A stretch of 64,000 nucleotides of DNA from Rhizobium sp. BK316 (GCF_014193695.1 NZ_JACHZR010000006.1:124001-188000); one strand, 5' to 3'. Shown: positions 1 to 10,188, counted from the stretch's first letter. A program made the numbers and translations. The notes: a model not told the origin generated them from the sequence alone.

Positions 1-1400
1 AGAACGCCTGCGCCATCGGTACGGGTCAGAGCACCCTGGCCGATGATGATCATTGGCTTGGACGCCTTGGAAAGAACCTCTGCGAAGGCGTGGCCGCCGT
101 CGAGAATGTCCTTCAACGTGTCCGGACCAGCACCGAGGTAATCATACTTGTAGCGCATTTCGCCACCCTCACCAATCACGCCGATCGGGAAGCCGCCGCG
201 ACGGTAACGCTTGCGGATACGGGCGTTGAGGATTGCAGCCTCGAAGCGCGGGTTCGCGCCGATGATGAGCAGCGCGTCAGCCTGTTCGATGCCCGCAATG
301 GTCGGGTTGAAGAGGTAGCTTGCGCGGCCGAGCGACGGATCAAGTGCCGCCCCATCCTGGCGACAGTCGAGGTTCTCGGAACCGAGCGACTTCACCAATT
401 CGGAGAGTGCGTACATTTCTTCGACCGAAGCGAGGTCACCGGCGATCGCACCGATCTTGTCGCCCGATGTCGCAGAAACGGCTGCCTTGATGGCGCCGAA
501 GGCTTCGCCCCAGGTCGCCGGCTGCAGACGGCCGCCCTTGCGGACATAGGGCCGGTCGAGGCGCTGCGTCTTCAGGCCGTCCCATACGTGGCGGGTCTTG
601 TCCGAAATCCACTCTTCGTTCACGGCTTCATTGACGCGCGGCAGAATGCGCATGACTTCGCGGCCACGCGTATCGACACGGATCGCGGAGCCGACGGCGT
701 CCATGACGTCGATCGATTCGGTCTTGTTCAGTTCCCACGGACGAGCCGTGAAAGCGAAGGGCTTGGAGGTCAAAGCGCCGACCGGGCAGAGATCGACGAC
801 GTTGCCCTGCAGCTCGGACGTCATGGCCTGCTCGAGATAGGTGGTGATTTCGGCGTCTTCGCCGCGGCCGATCAGGCCGAGTTCGGAGATGCCGGCGACC
901 TCAGTCGTGAAACGGACGCAGCGCGTGCAGTGAATGCAGCGGTTCATGACCGTCTTGACGAGCGGGCCGATATACTTGTCCTCGACCGCGCGCTTGTCTT
1001 CCTGATAGCGCGACGTGTCGATGCCGAAGGCCATGGCCTGGTCCTGCAGGTCGCATTCGCCACCCTGATCGCAGATCGGGCAATCGAGCGGATGGTTGAT
1101 CAGCAGGAATTCCATCACGCCTTCGCGGGCCTTCTTGACCATCGGCGTGTTGGTGAAGACTTCGGGCAGTTCGCCGTTCGGGCCGCCGCGGATATCGCGC
1201 ACGCCCATGGCGCAGGAAGCCTGCGGCTTCGGCGGGCCGCCCTTGACCTCGACGAGGCACATGCGGCAGTTGCCGGCAACCGACAGACGCTCATGGAAGC
1301 AGAAGCGCGGAACTTCAGCACCGGCTTCTTCGCATGCCTGAAGCAGCGTGAAATGATCCGGAACTTCGATCTCGTTACCGTCAATCCTCAGTTTTGCCAT
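1..1400 (-). CDS. nuoG: NADH-quinone oxidoreductase subunit G (partial, 3' end outside window)
   Basis: Large iron-sulfur subunit of respiratory complex I, in the peripheral arm that carries electrons from NADH towards ubiquinone. The start is the ATG at 1400 (protein begins MAKLRIDGNEIEVP), preceded by an AGGA-like ribosome site. About 466 residues lie in the window. The N-terminal ferredoxin-like [2Fe-2S] cysteines are visible (CFHERLSVAGNCRMC), followed by the cysteine-rich 4Fe-4S stretch (CPICDQGGECDLQD, then CIHCTRCVRF) and the beginning of the molybdopterin-oxidoreductase-like domain. It is the last nuo gene visible on this strand and follows nuoF and an extra ORF. The C-terminus is cut off by the window edge. 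Identification is secure from motifs and operon order. Confidence 0.96.
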   Translation of the reverse strand, partial: MAKLRIDGNEIEVPDHFTLLQACEEAGAEVPRFCFHERLSVAGNCRMCLVEVKGGPPKPQASCAMGVRDIRGGPNGELPEVFTNTPMVKKAREGVMEFLLINHPLDCPICDQGGECDLQDQAMAFGIDTSRYQEDKRAVEDKYIGPLVKTVMNRCIHCTRCVRFTTEVAGISELGLIGRGEDAEITTYLEQAMTSELQGNVVDLCPVGALTSKPFAFTARPWELNKTESIDVMDAVGSAIRVDTRGREVMRILPRVNEAVNEEWISDKTRHVWDGLKTQRLDRPYVRKGGRLQPATWGEAFGAIKAAVSATSGDKIGAIAGDLASVEEMYALSELVKSLGSENLDCRQDGAALDPSLGRASYLFNPTIAGIEQADALLIIGANPRFEAAILNARIRKRYRRGGFPIGVIGEGGEMRYKYDYLGAGPDTLKDILDGGHAFAEVLSKASKPMIIIGQGALTRTDGAGV

Positions 1401-1624
1401 CGTCACTCAGTCCTGTTTCCCATTCGCCGGGTACCGGCAAACAAACCTATTTTTGCAACATCCATATTGCCAAGGCGGTTATTTCATCCGTCCTGGCGCT
1501 GGTATTGCCCAAATTTTCTTTCGCTGGTTCCGAGACCCGGAACCCGCCAGCGGCATTGCGACCCGGAGCCCCTGCCCCGTCGGTCGATCCGCCATTCCTC
1601 CAGCCATCGCATTCGGCCGGAAAT

Positions 1625-2287
1625 CTACTTCTTCCTGCGTCCCCGCGTCGCCAGCACCTTGGCCTGGCCGACCCAGTCGTCGCGCAAGATACGGCCGTCA
1701 ACGCCGAGTTCGGCATCCAGGTTCGCAATCTCAGCATCGCTCCATGCCGCGATATCGGCGAAGGTGCGGATGTCCCTTCCGTTTAGCACCTGCTCCAGCT
1801 TCGGACCGATGCCGGCGATCAGCTTGAGGTCGTCAGCCTTCCTGGACCTTGCGGCCGGCTTGGCCTTGGCAGCCGCCGCAGGCTTGGCACTCTTCTCGGC
1901 CGGGGCCTTGGTGGAAACCACGGTCAGCTTCGGCTTTGCCGCCTTGCGAACCGGCTCGGTCTTTTCAGCCGGCCGGCGGATATTCTCCGGACGGACATCC
2001 ATCTCCGGCGCGTCTTCATCTGGCGGCGTTTCGTCGAGTGCTGCGGCTGCCATGTTCGCCGTTTCGAGCGCACCCTGCAGCACGCCGAAGAAGGCGCCAG
2101 CCATCTGTGTGGAGAGGCCGAAACCGATCGCCGTCGCAGCGGCAAATGCCGCAGCCGGATGGGCCATCAGCGGATGAATAGGCATGGCGCGCGCATTTTC
2201 CAGCATGCCGGCAGCAAGACGGCCGAAGTCAGCCGCGAAATCAGCTGCCCCTTCCCTCACCTTGCTGTCGGACGTGCTGGTCGTCAT
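1625..2287 (-). CDS. Helix-hairpin-helix-like protein encoded between nuoF and nuoG
   Basis: A 220-residue protein whose ATG at 2287 lies 4 bases after the nuoF stop, so it is almost certainly co-translated with complex I genes. The N-terminal ~95 residues include an Ala/Gly-rich hydrophobic segment (around AAFAAATAIGFGLSTQMAG) that could be a membrane helix. The middle is Ala/Lys/Pro-rich and low complexity. The last ~65 residues form a compact module with a GIGPKLEQVL helix-hairpin-helix-like turn and an ILRDDWVGQAK ending. The same module closes the neighbouring NuoE (GVGPKIEATL and IERDDWVKQAK), so the two are paralogous. The function is unknown; an assembly or stability role in complex I is inference from position only. 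A later start at a downstream Met is unlikely because of the tight spacing. Confidence 0.85.
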   Translation of the reverse strand: MTTSTSDSKVREGAADFAADFGRLAAGMLENARAMPIHPLMAHPAAAFAAATAIGFGLSTQMAGAFFGVLQGALETANMAAAALDETPPDEDAPEMDVRPENIRRPAEKTEPVRKAAKPKLTVVSTKAPAEKSAKPAAAAKAKPAARSRKADDLKLIAGIGPKLEQVLNGRDIRTFADIAAWSDAEIANLDAELGVDGRILRDDWVGQAKVLATRGRRKK

Positions 2288-2291
2288 GCGC

Positions 2292-3596
<1,305 letters not shown>

Positions 3597-3608
3597 GTCT
3601 CACACCTC

Positions 3609-4751
3609 TTACCGCGGCTTCTTGCCGAAGACCTTGATATATTCCGCTTCGCCGCCCTTGGCGAGCGCCTTGGCCTGTTTGACCCAGTCGTCGCGCTCAA
3701 TGCGGCCGCGGAAATTCAGGAAGCTATCGACCCATTCGCGTTCGGCCTTCTTCCAGCCCGCGATCTGCGCGAAGGTGAAGATGCCGATTTCATGTAACGT
3801 CGCTTCGATCTTCGGGCCGACGCCGGAGATCATCTTGAGATCATCGGGAGCAGCGGGCTTTTCGATGCCGGCCGGACGATTCTTGTCGGTCAGCGACGGC
3901 TTTGCGGTGGTTTCAGCAGCAGTCGCCTTCGGCGCCGGCTCGGAAGCGGCAGTGCCAGACAGCGGCTGAACTTCGGCAGCCTTCGCATTCTTGGCCGATG
4001 CCTTGGGCGAGGTTGCCGGCGTCTTCAGCGAGGCGTTGGTCTCGGCATCGGTGCTCTTCGGGCGAGCGGCCTCGGAAGGCGGAACCGGCGCACCGTCGGC
4101 AGCAGCCGGGGCTTTGCCAGCCCGGGTGCGGGTCACAGTAACGTCGTCGAGAAGCGTCGTCGGGCCGCCCTCGGGCGAGGACAGGTGACGGTCGATCTGC
4201 GGACCGACCTTGACGCTGGTGCCGTTGCCGGCAGCAAACGTATCGATGATCTCTTCCAGGCGTTCCGGCGTCAGGTCCTCATAGGTGTCCTTGCCGATCA
4301 TCACCATCGGAGCGTTGACGCAGGCCCCGAGACATTCGACCTCTTCCCAGGACAACGTGCCTTCAGCGTTGCGTTCGAACGGGTGCTGGTGGATCTTGCT
4401 GCGGCAGACGCCCATCAGCTTTTCCGAACCGCGCAGCATACACGGTGTCGTGCCGCAGACCTGCACGTGAGCGCGGGTGCCGACCGGATGCAGCTGGAAC
4501 TGGGTGTAGAAGGTCGCGACTTCGAGAACACGGATATAGGCCATGTCCAGCATGTCGGCGATCTTTTCGATCGCCGGGCGGGTGACCCAACCATCCTGCT
4601 CCTGCGCACGCATCAACAGCGGAATGACCGCGGACTGCTGACGGCCTGCGGGATATTTCTGAATCGTCTTTTCCGCCCAGACCGCGTTTTCATCGCTGAA
4701 AGCGAATGCGGCCGGCTGGAATTGATCTTCGGCTAATCGACGAACGGACAT
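3609..4751 (-). CDS. nuoE: NADH-quinone oxidoreductase subunit E with C-terminal helix-hairpin-helix extension
   Basis: The 24-kDa [2Fe-2S] subunit of complex I. The first ~200 residues are the thioredoxin-like core, with cluster cysteines in VQVCGTTPCMLRG and VECLGACVNAPM. At 380 residues the protein is roughly twice a canonical NuoE. The extra part is an Ala/Pro/Lys-rich linker (about 205-300) and a terminal ~75-residue module with a GVGPKIEATLHEIG hairpin and RIERDDWVKQAKALAKG. That module is homologous to the C-terminus of the ORF between nuoF and nuoG. To my knowledge such long NuoE forms are common in Rhizobiales. The start is ATG at 4751. The extension's role is not known. Confidence 0.96.
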   Translation of the reverse strand: MSVRRLAEDQFQPAAFAFSDENAVWAEKTIQKYPAGRQQSAVIPLLMRAQEQDGWVTRPAIEKIADMLDMAYIRVLEVATFYTQFQLHPVGTRAHVQVCGTTPCMLRGSEKLMGVCRSKIHQHPFERNAEGTLSWEEVECLGACVNAPMVMIGKDTYEDLTPERLEEIIDTFAAGNGTSVKVGPQIDRHLSSPEGGPTTLLDDVTVTRTRAGKAPAAADGAPVPPSEAARPKSTDAETNASLKTPATSPKASAKNAKAAEVQPLSGTAASEPAPKATAAETTAKPSLTDKNRPAGIEKPAAPDDLKMISGVGPKIEATLHEIGIFTFAQIAGWKKAEREWVDSFLNFRGRIERDDWVKQAKALAKGGEAEYIKVFGKKPR

Positions 4752-4767
4752 TCTTCCTCACGCCTTG

Positions 4768-5040
4768 TCAGTTTAGCGTTCCACACCGCGAAGCAGTCAG
4801 AGACTGCATTTCACAGGCATAGGCCGACTGGTCTTTTTGCATAAATACCACAAACTTGCCGCCGTTCGGCACGGCGGCCTTGATTTGATAGCCCTTGGAC
4901 AAAAGGTCGCCCATGGACGATTGCTCTGCCGGCGGCTGCGCTTCCTCGTGGCCCAGCGGCGTGCCGAGCTTTCCGGCTTCCTGCGCAAAGGCAGCGGAAG
5001 CCGAAAGAAGGAGTGCTGCTGCAAGCGACAGAGCCTGCAT
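4768..5040 (-). CDS. Small exported protein between nuoD and nuoE
   Basis: A 90-residue ORF. The ATG at 5040 shares its A with the nuoD TAA stop (TAATG), which indicates translational coupling. The N-terminus is a clean Sec signal peptide (MQALSLAAALLLSASAAFA, cleavage expected after AFA), so the mature protein of about 71 residues should be periplasmic. The mature part contains GYQIKAAVPNGGKFVVFMQK and two cysteines near the end (YACEMQSL and SRCGTLN), possibly a disulfide. No characterised family is recognised. Its placement inside the complex I operon is odd because complex I has no known periplasmic soluble subunit of this kind. It ends 16 bases before nuoE. Confidence 0.85.
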   Translation of the reverse strand: MQALSLAAALLLSASAAFAQEAGKLGTPLGHEEAQPPAEQSSMGDLLSKGYQIKAAVPNGGKFVVFMQKDQSAYACEMQSLTASRCGTLN

Positions 5041-6230
5041 TACCGGTCCACCTCGCCGAACACGATGTCGAGCGAGCCGAGAACGGCCGCGACGTCGGCA
5101 AGCTGGTGACCACGGCACATGAAGTCCATCGCCTGCAGATGCGCATAACCCGGAGCACGAATCTTGCAGCGATAGGGCTTGTTGGTGCCGTCGGAAACGA
5201 GATAGACGCCGAACTCACCCTTCGGCGCTTCGACGGCAGCGTAAACCTCGCCGGCGGGAACGTGATAGCCTTCAGTGTAGAGCTTGAAGTGGTGGATCAG
5301 CGCTTCCATCGAACGCTTCATCTCGCCACGCTTCGGCGGAACGACCTTGCCGTCGATCGAGGAGAACGGTCCCGTCTTGGCATCACCGAGCAGGCGGTTC
5401 ACGCACTGCTTCATGATCTTCACGGATTCGCGCATCTCGATCATGCGGATCAGGTAGCGATCGTAGTTGTCGCCGTTCTTGCCGACCGGAATGTCGAACT
5501 CGAGATCCGAATAGCATTCATAGGGCTGCGCGCGGCGCAGGTCCCAGGCCGCGCCCGAACCGCGCACCATGACGCCCGAGAACCCCCAGGCCCAGCAATC
5601 TTCCAGCGAGACGACGCCGATATCGACGTTACGCTGCTTGAAGATGCGGTTGCCGGTCAGAAGGTCGTCGATATCGTCGAGCTTGCCGGGGAATTCGTCG
5701 CACCATTTGCCGATATCCTGCACGAGCTGTTCCGGCAGGTCCTGGTGAACGCCGCCCGGACGGAAGTAAGCGGCATGCATGCGGGAGCCGCTGGCGCGCT
5801 CATAGAACACCATCAGCTTTTCGCGCTCTTCGAAGCCCCAGAGCGGCGGCGTCAGCGCACCGACGTCCATAGCCTGCGTGGTGACGTTCAGCAGATGCGA
5901 CAGGATACGGCCGATTTCCGAATAAAGGACACGGATGAGCTGGCCGCGAATCGGGATTTCCAGGCCGATCAATTTCTCGACGGCCAGCGCATAGGCATGC
6001 TCCTGGTTCATCGGCGCCACGTAGTCGAGGCGATCGAAATAGGGAACGGCCTGCAGGTAGGTCTTGGTTTCAATCAGCTTTTCGGTCCCGCGGTGCAGCA
6101 GGCCGATATGCGGATCGACGCGCTCCACGATTTCGCCATCAAGCTCCAGCACAAGACGCAGAACGCCGTGCGCTGCCGGATGCTGCGGCCCGAAATTGAT
6201 GTTGAAGTTACGGACGTTATGTTCGGTCAT
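5040..6230 (-). CDS. nuoD: NADH-quinone oxidoreductase subunit D
   Basis: The 49-kDa-type subunit of complex I, which forms the quinone-binding site with NuoB. The chosen start is ATG at 6230 (MTEHNVRNFNINFGPQHPAAHG), giving 396 residues, the usual length; the frame is open for 19 codons upstream, but those look non-coding. Characteristic sequence includes GPQHPAAHGVLRL, the HRGTEKLIE segment and FRPGGVHQDLPEQ, with the conserved C-terminal ...VFGEVDR. The stop overlaps the start of the small exported protein by one base. nuoC ends 66 bases upstream. Identification is secure. Confidence 0.98.
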   Translation of the reverse strand: MTEHNVRNFNINFGPQHPAAHGVLRLVLELDGEIVERVDPHIGLLHRGTEKLIETKTYLQAVPYFDRLDYVAPMNQEHAYALAVEKLIGLEIPIRGQLIRVLYSEIGRILSHLLNVTTQAMDVGALTPPLWGFEEREKLMVFYERASGSRMHAAYFRPGGVHQDLPEQLVQDIGKWCDEFPGKLDDIDDLLTGNRIFKQRNVDIGVVSLEDCWAWGFSGVMVRGSGAAWDLRRAQPYECYSDLEFDIPVGKNGDNYDRYLIRMIEMRESVKIMKQCVNRLLGDAKTGPFSSIDGKVVPPKRGEMKRSMEALIHHFKLYTEGYHVPAGEVYAAVEAPKGEFGVYLVSDGTNKPYRCKIRAPGYAHLQAMDFMCRGHQLADVAAVLGSLDIVFGEVDR

Positions 6231-6296
6231 GGCGATGGGCTCGCTTTTTCGGGTAGTCAGTGAACGGCGGGCAAAAACCCGCCACACGCCTCAAAC

Positions 6297-6899
6297 TTAC
6301 TGCTTCGCCTTTTCGTCGCCCGGCAGCACGTATTCCGTGCCTTCCCAGGGGGACAAGAAATCGAAATTGCGGAATTCCTGCTTCAGCTCGACAGGCTCGT
6401 AAACGACGCGCTTTGCCGCATCGTCGTAGCGAACCTCGACGAAACCGGTCGTCGGGAAATCCTTGCGCAGCGGATGCCCCTCGAAACCGTAGTCGGTCAG
6501 GATGCGGCGCAGGTCCGGATGGCCGGTGAAAAGCACGCCGTACATGTCCCAGGTCTCGCGTTCGAACCAGTCGGCGCCCGGATAGACGGCGCAGGCGGAC
6601 GGAACCGGCGTATCTTCGTCGGTCGCCAGCTTCACGCGGATGCGCAAGTTCTTCTTCGGAGACAGAAGATGATAGACGACGTCGAAGCGCAGTTCGCGCT
6701 GCGGCCAGTCGACGCCGCAAATATCCGTCAGGTTGACGAAACCGCACTTGGCGTCGTCGCGCAAGAAGGTCAGCAGCGGGATCAGATTGTCGCCGGTCGT
6801 CGTCAGCGTCAGCTCGCCATATTTGAGCTGCGAGGCAGCAATCAGATTGCCGCGCGCCTCCGAAAGGTACGACGAAAGCTCAGTGAGGGCTTCGCTCAT
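6297..6899 (-). CDS. nuoC: NADH-quinone oxidoreductase subunit C
   Basis: The 30-kDa-type peripheral-arm subunit of complex I, 200 residues, a stand-alone NuoC rather than the NuoCD fusion of enterobacteria. The family signature ERETWDMYGVLFTGHPDLRRI and the following DYGFEGHPLRKDFP are both present at about residues 120-155. ATG at 6899 is 18 bases downstream of nuoB. It carries no cofactor and helps anchor NuoD. Nothing unusual is visible. Confidence 0.98.
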   Translation of the reverse strand: MSEALTELSSYLSEARGNLIAASQLKYGELTLTTTGDNLIPLLTFLRDDAKCGFVNLTDICGVDWPQRELRFDVVYHLLSPKKNLRIRVKLATDEDTPVPSACAVYPGADWFERETWDMYGVLFTGHPDLRRILTDYGFEGHPLRKDFPTTGFVEVRYDDAAKRVVYEPVELKQEFRNFDFLSPWEGTEYVLPGDEKAKQ

Positions 6900-6917
6900 A
6901 ATGTCCAGTCCTTGCCC

Positions 6918-7502
6918 TTAGCGTTCGATCGTGCCGGTGCGGCGGATCTTCTTCTGCAGCAAAAGCACGCCATAAAGCAGCGCCTCTGCCGTGGGGGGAC
7001 AGCCCGGCACGTAGATGTCGATCGGCACGACGCGGTCGCAACCACGAACAACCGAATAGGAATAGTGATAGTAGCCGCCACCGTTGGCGCAGGAGCCCAT
7101 CGAGATGACGTAACGCGGTTCCGGCATCTGGTCGTAGACCTTGCGGAGAGCGGGCGCCATCTTGTTGGTCAGCGTGCCGGCGACGATCATGACGTCGGAC
7201 TGGCGCGGCGAGGCGCGCGGCGCGAAACCGAAGCGCTCGACGTCGTAACGCGGCATGGAGAGCTGCATCATCTCGACGGCGCAGCAGGCAAGACCGAAGG
7301 TCATCCACATCAGCGAGCCGGTACGAGCCCAGTTGATCAGCTCATCGGTCGAGGTAACGAGAAAACCCTTGTCGGCGAGTTCGTTGTTGATCTCGCCGAA
7401 GAACGCGTCGTTGCTGCCGATCGGCTTACCGGTCGAGGGATCGATGATCCCCTTCGGCTGCGGCGCGACGAGCGTCTGATTGCCAGCGGGGGCTACTCCC
7501 AT
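6918..7502 (-). CDS. nuoB: NADH-quinone oxidoreductase subunit B
   Basis: Subunit holding the terminal [4Fe-4S] cluster N2 of complex I. The ligand cysteines are visible in GLACCAVEMM, MGSCANGGGYYH and YVPGCPPTAE. The start is taken as ATG at 7502 (MGVAPAGNQTLV, 194 residues). An alternative in-frame ATG seven codons upstream at 7523 would extend the overlap with nuoA. With the chosen start, nuoB overlaps the end of nuoA by 10 bases, indicating coupled translation. The protein ends GTIER. Confidence 0.97.
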   Translation of the reverse strand: MGVAPAGNQTLVAPQPKGIIDPSTGKPIGSNDAFFGEINNELADKGFLVTSTDELINWARTGSLMWMTFGLACCAVEMMQLSMPRYDVERFGFAPRASPRQSDVMIVAGTLTNKMAPALRKVYDQMPEPRYVISMGSCANGGGYYHYSYSVVRGCDRVVPIDIYVPGCPPTAEALLYGVLLLQKKIRRTGTIER

Positions 7503-7858
7503 TCCAGGGCTCCCTTCTTCCATTCATAGATAAAGCCGATGGTCAGCACGAGGAGGAAGACCATCATGGACCAGAAGCCGAACCAGCCGATGGCGCCGAA
7601 GGAGACGGCCCACGGAAAGAGAAAGGCGACCTCAAGGTCGAAGATGATGAAGAGAATCGACACGAGGTAGAAGCGGATGTCGAACTTCATGCGGGCGTCG
7701 TCGAATGCGTTGAAGCCGCATTCGTAAGCCGAGAGCTTTTCCGAATCGGGCGCCTTGAAGGCAACGGCAAACGGCGCAATGAGCAGCGCCAGGCCGATGA
7801 CGAGCGCGATACCGATGAAAATAGCGATCGGAATATAGGAACTGAGCAGTTCAGTCAT
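7493..7858 (-). CDS. nuoA: NADH-quinone oxidoreductase subunit A
   Basis: Small membrane subunit of complex I with three predicted transmembrane helices (about residues 8-30, 62-85 and 90-112) and the conserved ECGFNAFDDARMKFDIRFYL loop. The start used is the ATG at 7858 (MTELLSSYIPIAIF, 121 residues). Two further ATGs lie just upstream at 7861 and 7867 and cannot be excluded. It is the first gene of the nuo operon, so the operon promoter should lie in 7859-8106. I could not pick a convincing -35/-10 pair there, only a small TGTCGCGACA palindrome at 8030-8039. Confidence 0.96.
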   Translation of the reverse strand: MTELLSSYIPIAIFIGIALVIGLALLIAPFAVAFKAPDSEKLSAYECGFNAFDDARMKFDIRFYLVSILFIIFDLEVAFLFPWAVSFGAIGWFGFWSMMVFLLVLTIGFIYEWKKGALEWE

Positions 7859-8106
7859 CATGTTCATCCCTGCTTGCCGGCGGCGCCTGGCGGCGCAACT
7901 GGGCAAATGCCCGGCAAGCGAACGTGCGTTGCAACAAGCCGTGGTTAGCGCAGCCGGAGCCCCGGCGCAAGACTTTTACAGAAGCTATTCGAACAGTGGC
8001 GGACGGACATTATCAAGCAGATGCAACGATGTCGCGACAAATCCCCAAAAGTTGCGGAAGGCCGCATGGCTGACCCTCGGAAACTGCATGGCTTTTTGGA
8101 GATAAG

Positions 8107-8183
8107 TGGCGCGAGTGACGGGGCTCGAACCCGCGACCTCCGGCGTGACAGGCCGGCACTCTAACCGACTGAGCTACACCCGC
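8107..8183 (-). tRNA. tRNA-Asp (GTC)
   Basis: 77-nt cloverleaf on the minus strand beginning GCGGGTGTAGCTC. The acceptor stem GCGGGTG pairs with CACTCGC (one G-U), the discriminator is G, and CCA is encoded in the DNA. The anticodon loop CTGTCAC gives anticodon GTC (Asp). The T-arm is GGGTTCGAGCCC. It is identical to the second copy 73 bases away. Confidence 0.97.
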
Positions 8184-8256
8184 GCATTGGACCTTGCGGA
8201 CCGTGAGGATACCATGAAACCGGACAGACGGCGACAATTTGCCGCCTGCTTTGAAA

Positions 8257-8333
8257 TGGCGCGAGTGACGGGGCTCGAACCCGCGACCTCCGGCGTGACA
8301 GGCCGGCACTCTAACCGACTGAGCTACACCCGC
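8257..8333 (-). tRNA. tRNA-Asp (GTC), second identical copy
   Basis: Same 77-nt sequence as the gene at 8107-8183, including the encoded CCA and GTC anticodon. On the minus strand this copy is transcribed first. The two genes are separated by a 73-base spacer that is not itself repeated. No gene is visible in 8334-8626. Confidence 0.97.
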
Positions 8334-8626
8334 ATTCTTTCAAGCAATCCGGTGCCTGAGCACCCTCCCCGAACGGGCTGGCCGTTGGGATGAGCGGCTA
8401 ACTAAGGGGTTCGCCTTTTAGTGTCAAGCAGGTTTGGAGACAAAACCATGACAGTCCAGAAATTGTTTCGGAAAGCCTCCCCGAACCCCGCAGCAAATCG
8501 GCGATCTGCCGCGCCAAGTTTTCCACATGCAGCCGACGTGGATGCGGCCGAGACGTCCCCTCGCCGCGACGGAAATCATGACGAAGGCTCGAATCGCACG
8601 AGCATTTTCAGAGCCTGAGGCCTTTC

Positions 8627-9037
8627 TCAGCCGCCTTGGACCTTGCCGGCATATTGCTCGTCGCTGACCTGCTCCAGCCAATCTGCGACGCTGCCGTTCA
8701 GCGCTTCCTGGATGGCAATGTGGCTCATGGCCGTCTCGGGGCTTGCGCCATGCCAGTGCTTCTCTCCCGGCGCAAACCAAACGACATCCCCGGGGCGAAT
8801 GTCCCTGATTTCCCCGCCCCATGTCTGAACGAGCCCCCTGCCTGATGTAACGATCAGTGTCTGCCCCAGGGGATGCGTGTGCCAGGCTGTGCGCGCGCCG
8901 GGCTCGAAGGTCACGTGAGCGGCCCGCACGCGCCCCGGCTCCGGCGCTTCGACGAGAGGATCCAGGCGAACGGAACCGGTGAAGTAATCGTCCTGGCCTT
9001 TCGTGGAGGGGCGCGAGCCTGCGGTTTTGATATCCAT
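8627..9037 (-). CDS. Cupin-domain protein, small carboxymuconolactone/quercetinase-like
   Basis: A 136-residue single cupin. The start is ATG at 9037 (MDIKTAGSRPSTKGQDDYFTG). Cupin motif 1 is visible as WHTHPLGQTLIVTSGRGLVQ, with two His and a Gln-containing turn, and motif 2 as PGDVVWFAPGEKHWHGA, consistent with a metal-binding beta-barrel. Proteins of this sequence type are annotated as cupin oxidoreductases of unknown substrate. It is divergent from the aldo/keto reductase, with 148 bases between the starts, so the two may be co-regulated. The specific reaction cannot be deduced. Confidence 0.88.
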   Translation of the reverse strand: MDIKTAGSRPSTKGQDDYFTGSVRLDPLVEAPEPGRVRAAHVTFEPGARTAWHTHPLGQTLIVTSGRGLVQTWGGEIRDIRPGDVVWFAPGEKHWHGASPETAMSHIAIQEALNGSVADWLEQVSDEQYAGKVQGG

Positions 9038-9185
9038 GATCTTTCCTGTTCTTCCGTCGTCTGCGGTTGAAGCCGTCGTGGACAAGGATATTTGATCGCA
9101 GCAGGCGATCCAAGCGGCATCGGCGATTGCCGCCCTAATCGGCACCTGCTACTGCGAGGCCTTTCATTACGAACGGAGGATTTCC

Positions 9186-10172
9186 ATGAAACATCATGCT
9201 TTCGGCCGCTTGCCCTTTACCATCACCGATGTCGGCTTCGGCGCCTGGCAGATCGGCGGCTCCTGGGGCGATGTCAGCGAAGCGGACGGCCGCACTGCGC
9301 TGAATGCCGCACTCGATGCCGGCATGACCTTCATCGACACTGCCGACGTCTATGGCGACGGCCGCTCCGAAAAGATCATTGCCGACGTGCTGAAGGCGCG
9401 TGGCGGCGAGCGCCCGATGGTCGCGACCAAGGCCGGCCGCCGCCTCAACCCGCATGTCACTGAGGGCTACACCAAGGCCAACCTGGAAAGCTTCATCGAC
9501 CGCAGCCTGAAGAACCTGCAGGTGGACAACCTCGACCTCGTGCAGCTTCACTGCCCGCCGACGGAGGTGCTCTATCACCCCGAGGTCTTCGCGGGGCTGG
9601 ACGAACTGCAGAAGGCCGGCAAGATCAAGGGCTACGGCGTGAGCGTCGAGAAGGTCGAGGAAGCGCTGAAGGCGATCGAATATCCCGGAGTCGTCAGCAT
9701 CCAGATCATCTATAACATCTTCCGCCAGCGTCCTGGCCACCTGTTCTTCGCCGAGGCCCGCCGCAAGAACGTGGCGATCATCGCCCGCGTGCCGCTCGCA
9801 AGCGGCCTGCTCTCCGGCAAGATCACCCGCGACACCAAATTCGCCAGCGACGATCACCGCAACTTCAACCGCCACGGCGAAGCCTTCGATGTTGGCGAGA
9901 CCTTCTCGGGCGTGCCCTTCGAGGTCGGTCTGCAGGCGGTCGAGGAAGTGCGCAAGCTCGTTCCGGCAGGGGCCAGCATGGCCGCATTCGCGTTGCGTTG
10001 GATCCTGATGGCGGATGCCGTCACAGTCGTCATCCCCGGCGCGCGCAATGCCGAGCAGGCCAAGGCGAACGCAGCCGCTGCCGATCTCGCGCCGCTCTCG
10101 GCCGACGTCATGGCCGCAACGCGTGAAATCTACGGGCGGCTGATCGCTCCGCACGTGCATCAGCGCTGGTAA
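9186..10172 (+). CDS. Aldo/keto reductase
   Basis: A 328-residue NADPH-dependent reductase of the AKR superfamily, a cytoplasmic TIM barrel reducing aldehydes or ketones. The catalytic tetrad is visible: D51 and Y56 in FIDTADVYGDG, K82 in VATKAG, and H122 in LVQLHCPP. The C-terminal cofactor segment VIPGARNAEQAKAN is present. ATG at 9186 follows an AACGGAGGATTTCC ribosome site. It is divergent from the cupin gene. The substrate is unknown. Confidence 0.93.
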   Translation: MKHHAFGRLPFTITDVGFGAWQIGGSWGDVSEADGRTALNAALDAGMTFIDTADVYGDGRSEKIIADVLKARGGERPMVATKAGRRLNPHVTEGYTKANLESFIDRSLKNLQVDNLDLVQLHCPPTEVLYHPEVFAGLDELQKAGKIKGYGVSVEKVEEALKAIEYPGVVSIQIIYNIFRQRPGHLFFAEARRKNVAIIARVPLASGLLSGKITRDTKFASDDHRNFNRHGEAFDVGETFSGVPFEVGLQAVEEVRKLVPAGASMAAFALRWILMADAVTVVIPGARNAEQAKANAAAADLAPLSADVMAATREIYGRLIAPHVHQRW

Positions 10173-10188
10173 GCCCTGGCAGACCATC

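Noticed and set aside
1526..1544. GGTTCCG/CGGAACC hairpin between the extra ORF and nuoG
   Set aside because: Perfect 7-bp stem but no T-run and no conserved context; kept only as a note.
90..2177. Long plus-strand open frame opposite nuoG and the next ORF
   Set aside because: It is the complement of strongly conserved complex I sequence; no ribosome site or family resemblance. High GC creates long antisense frames here.
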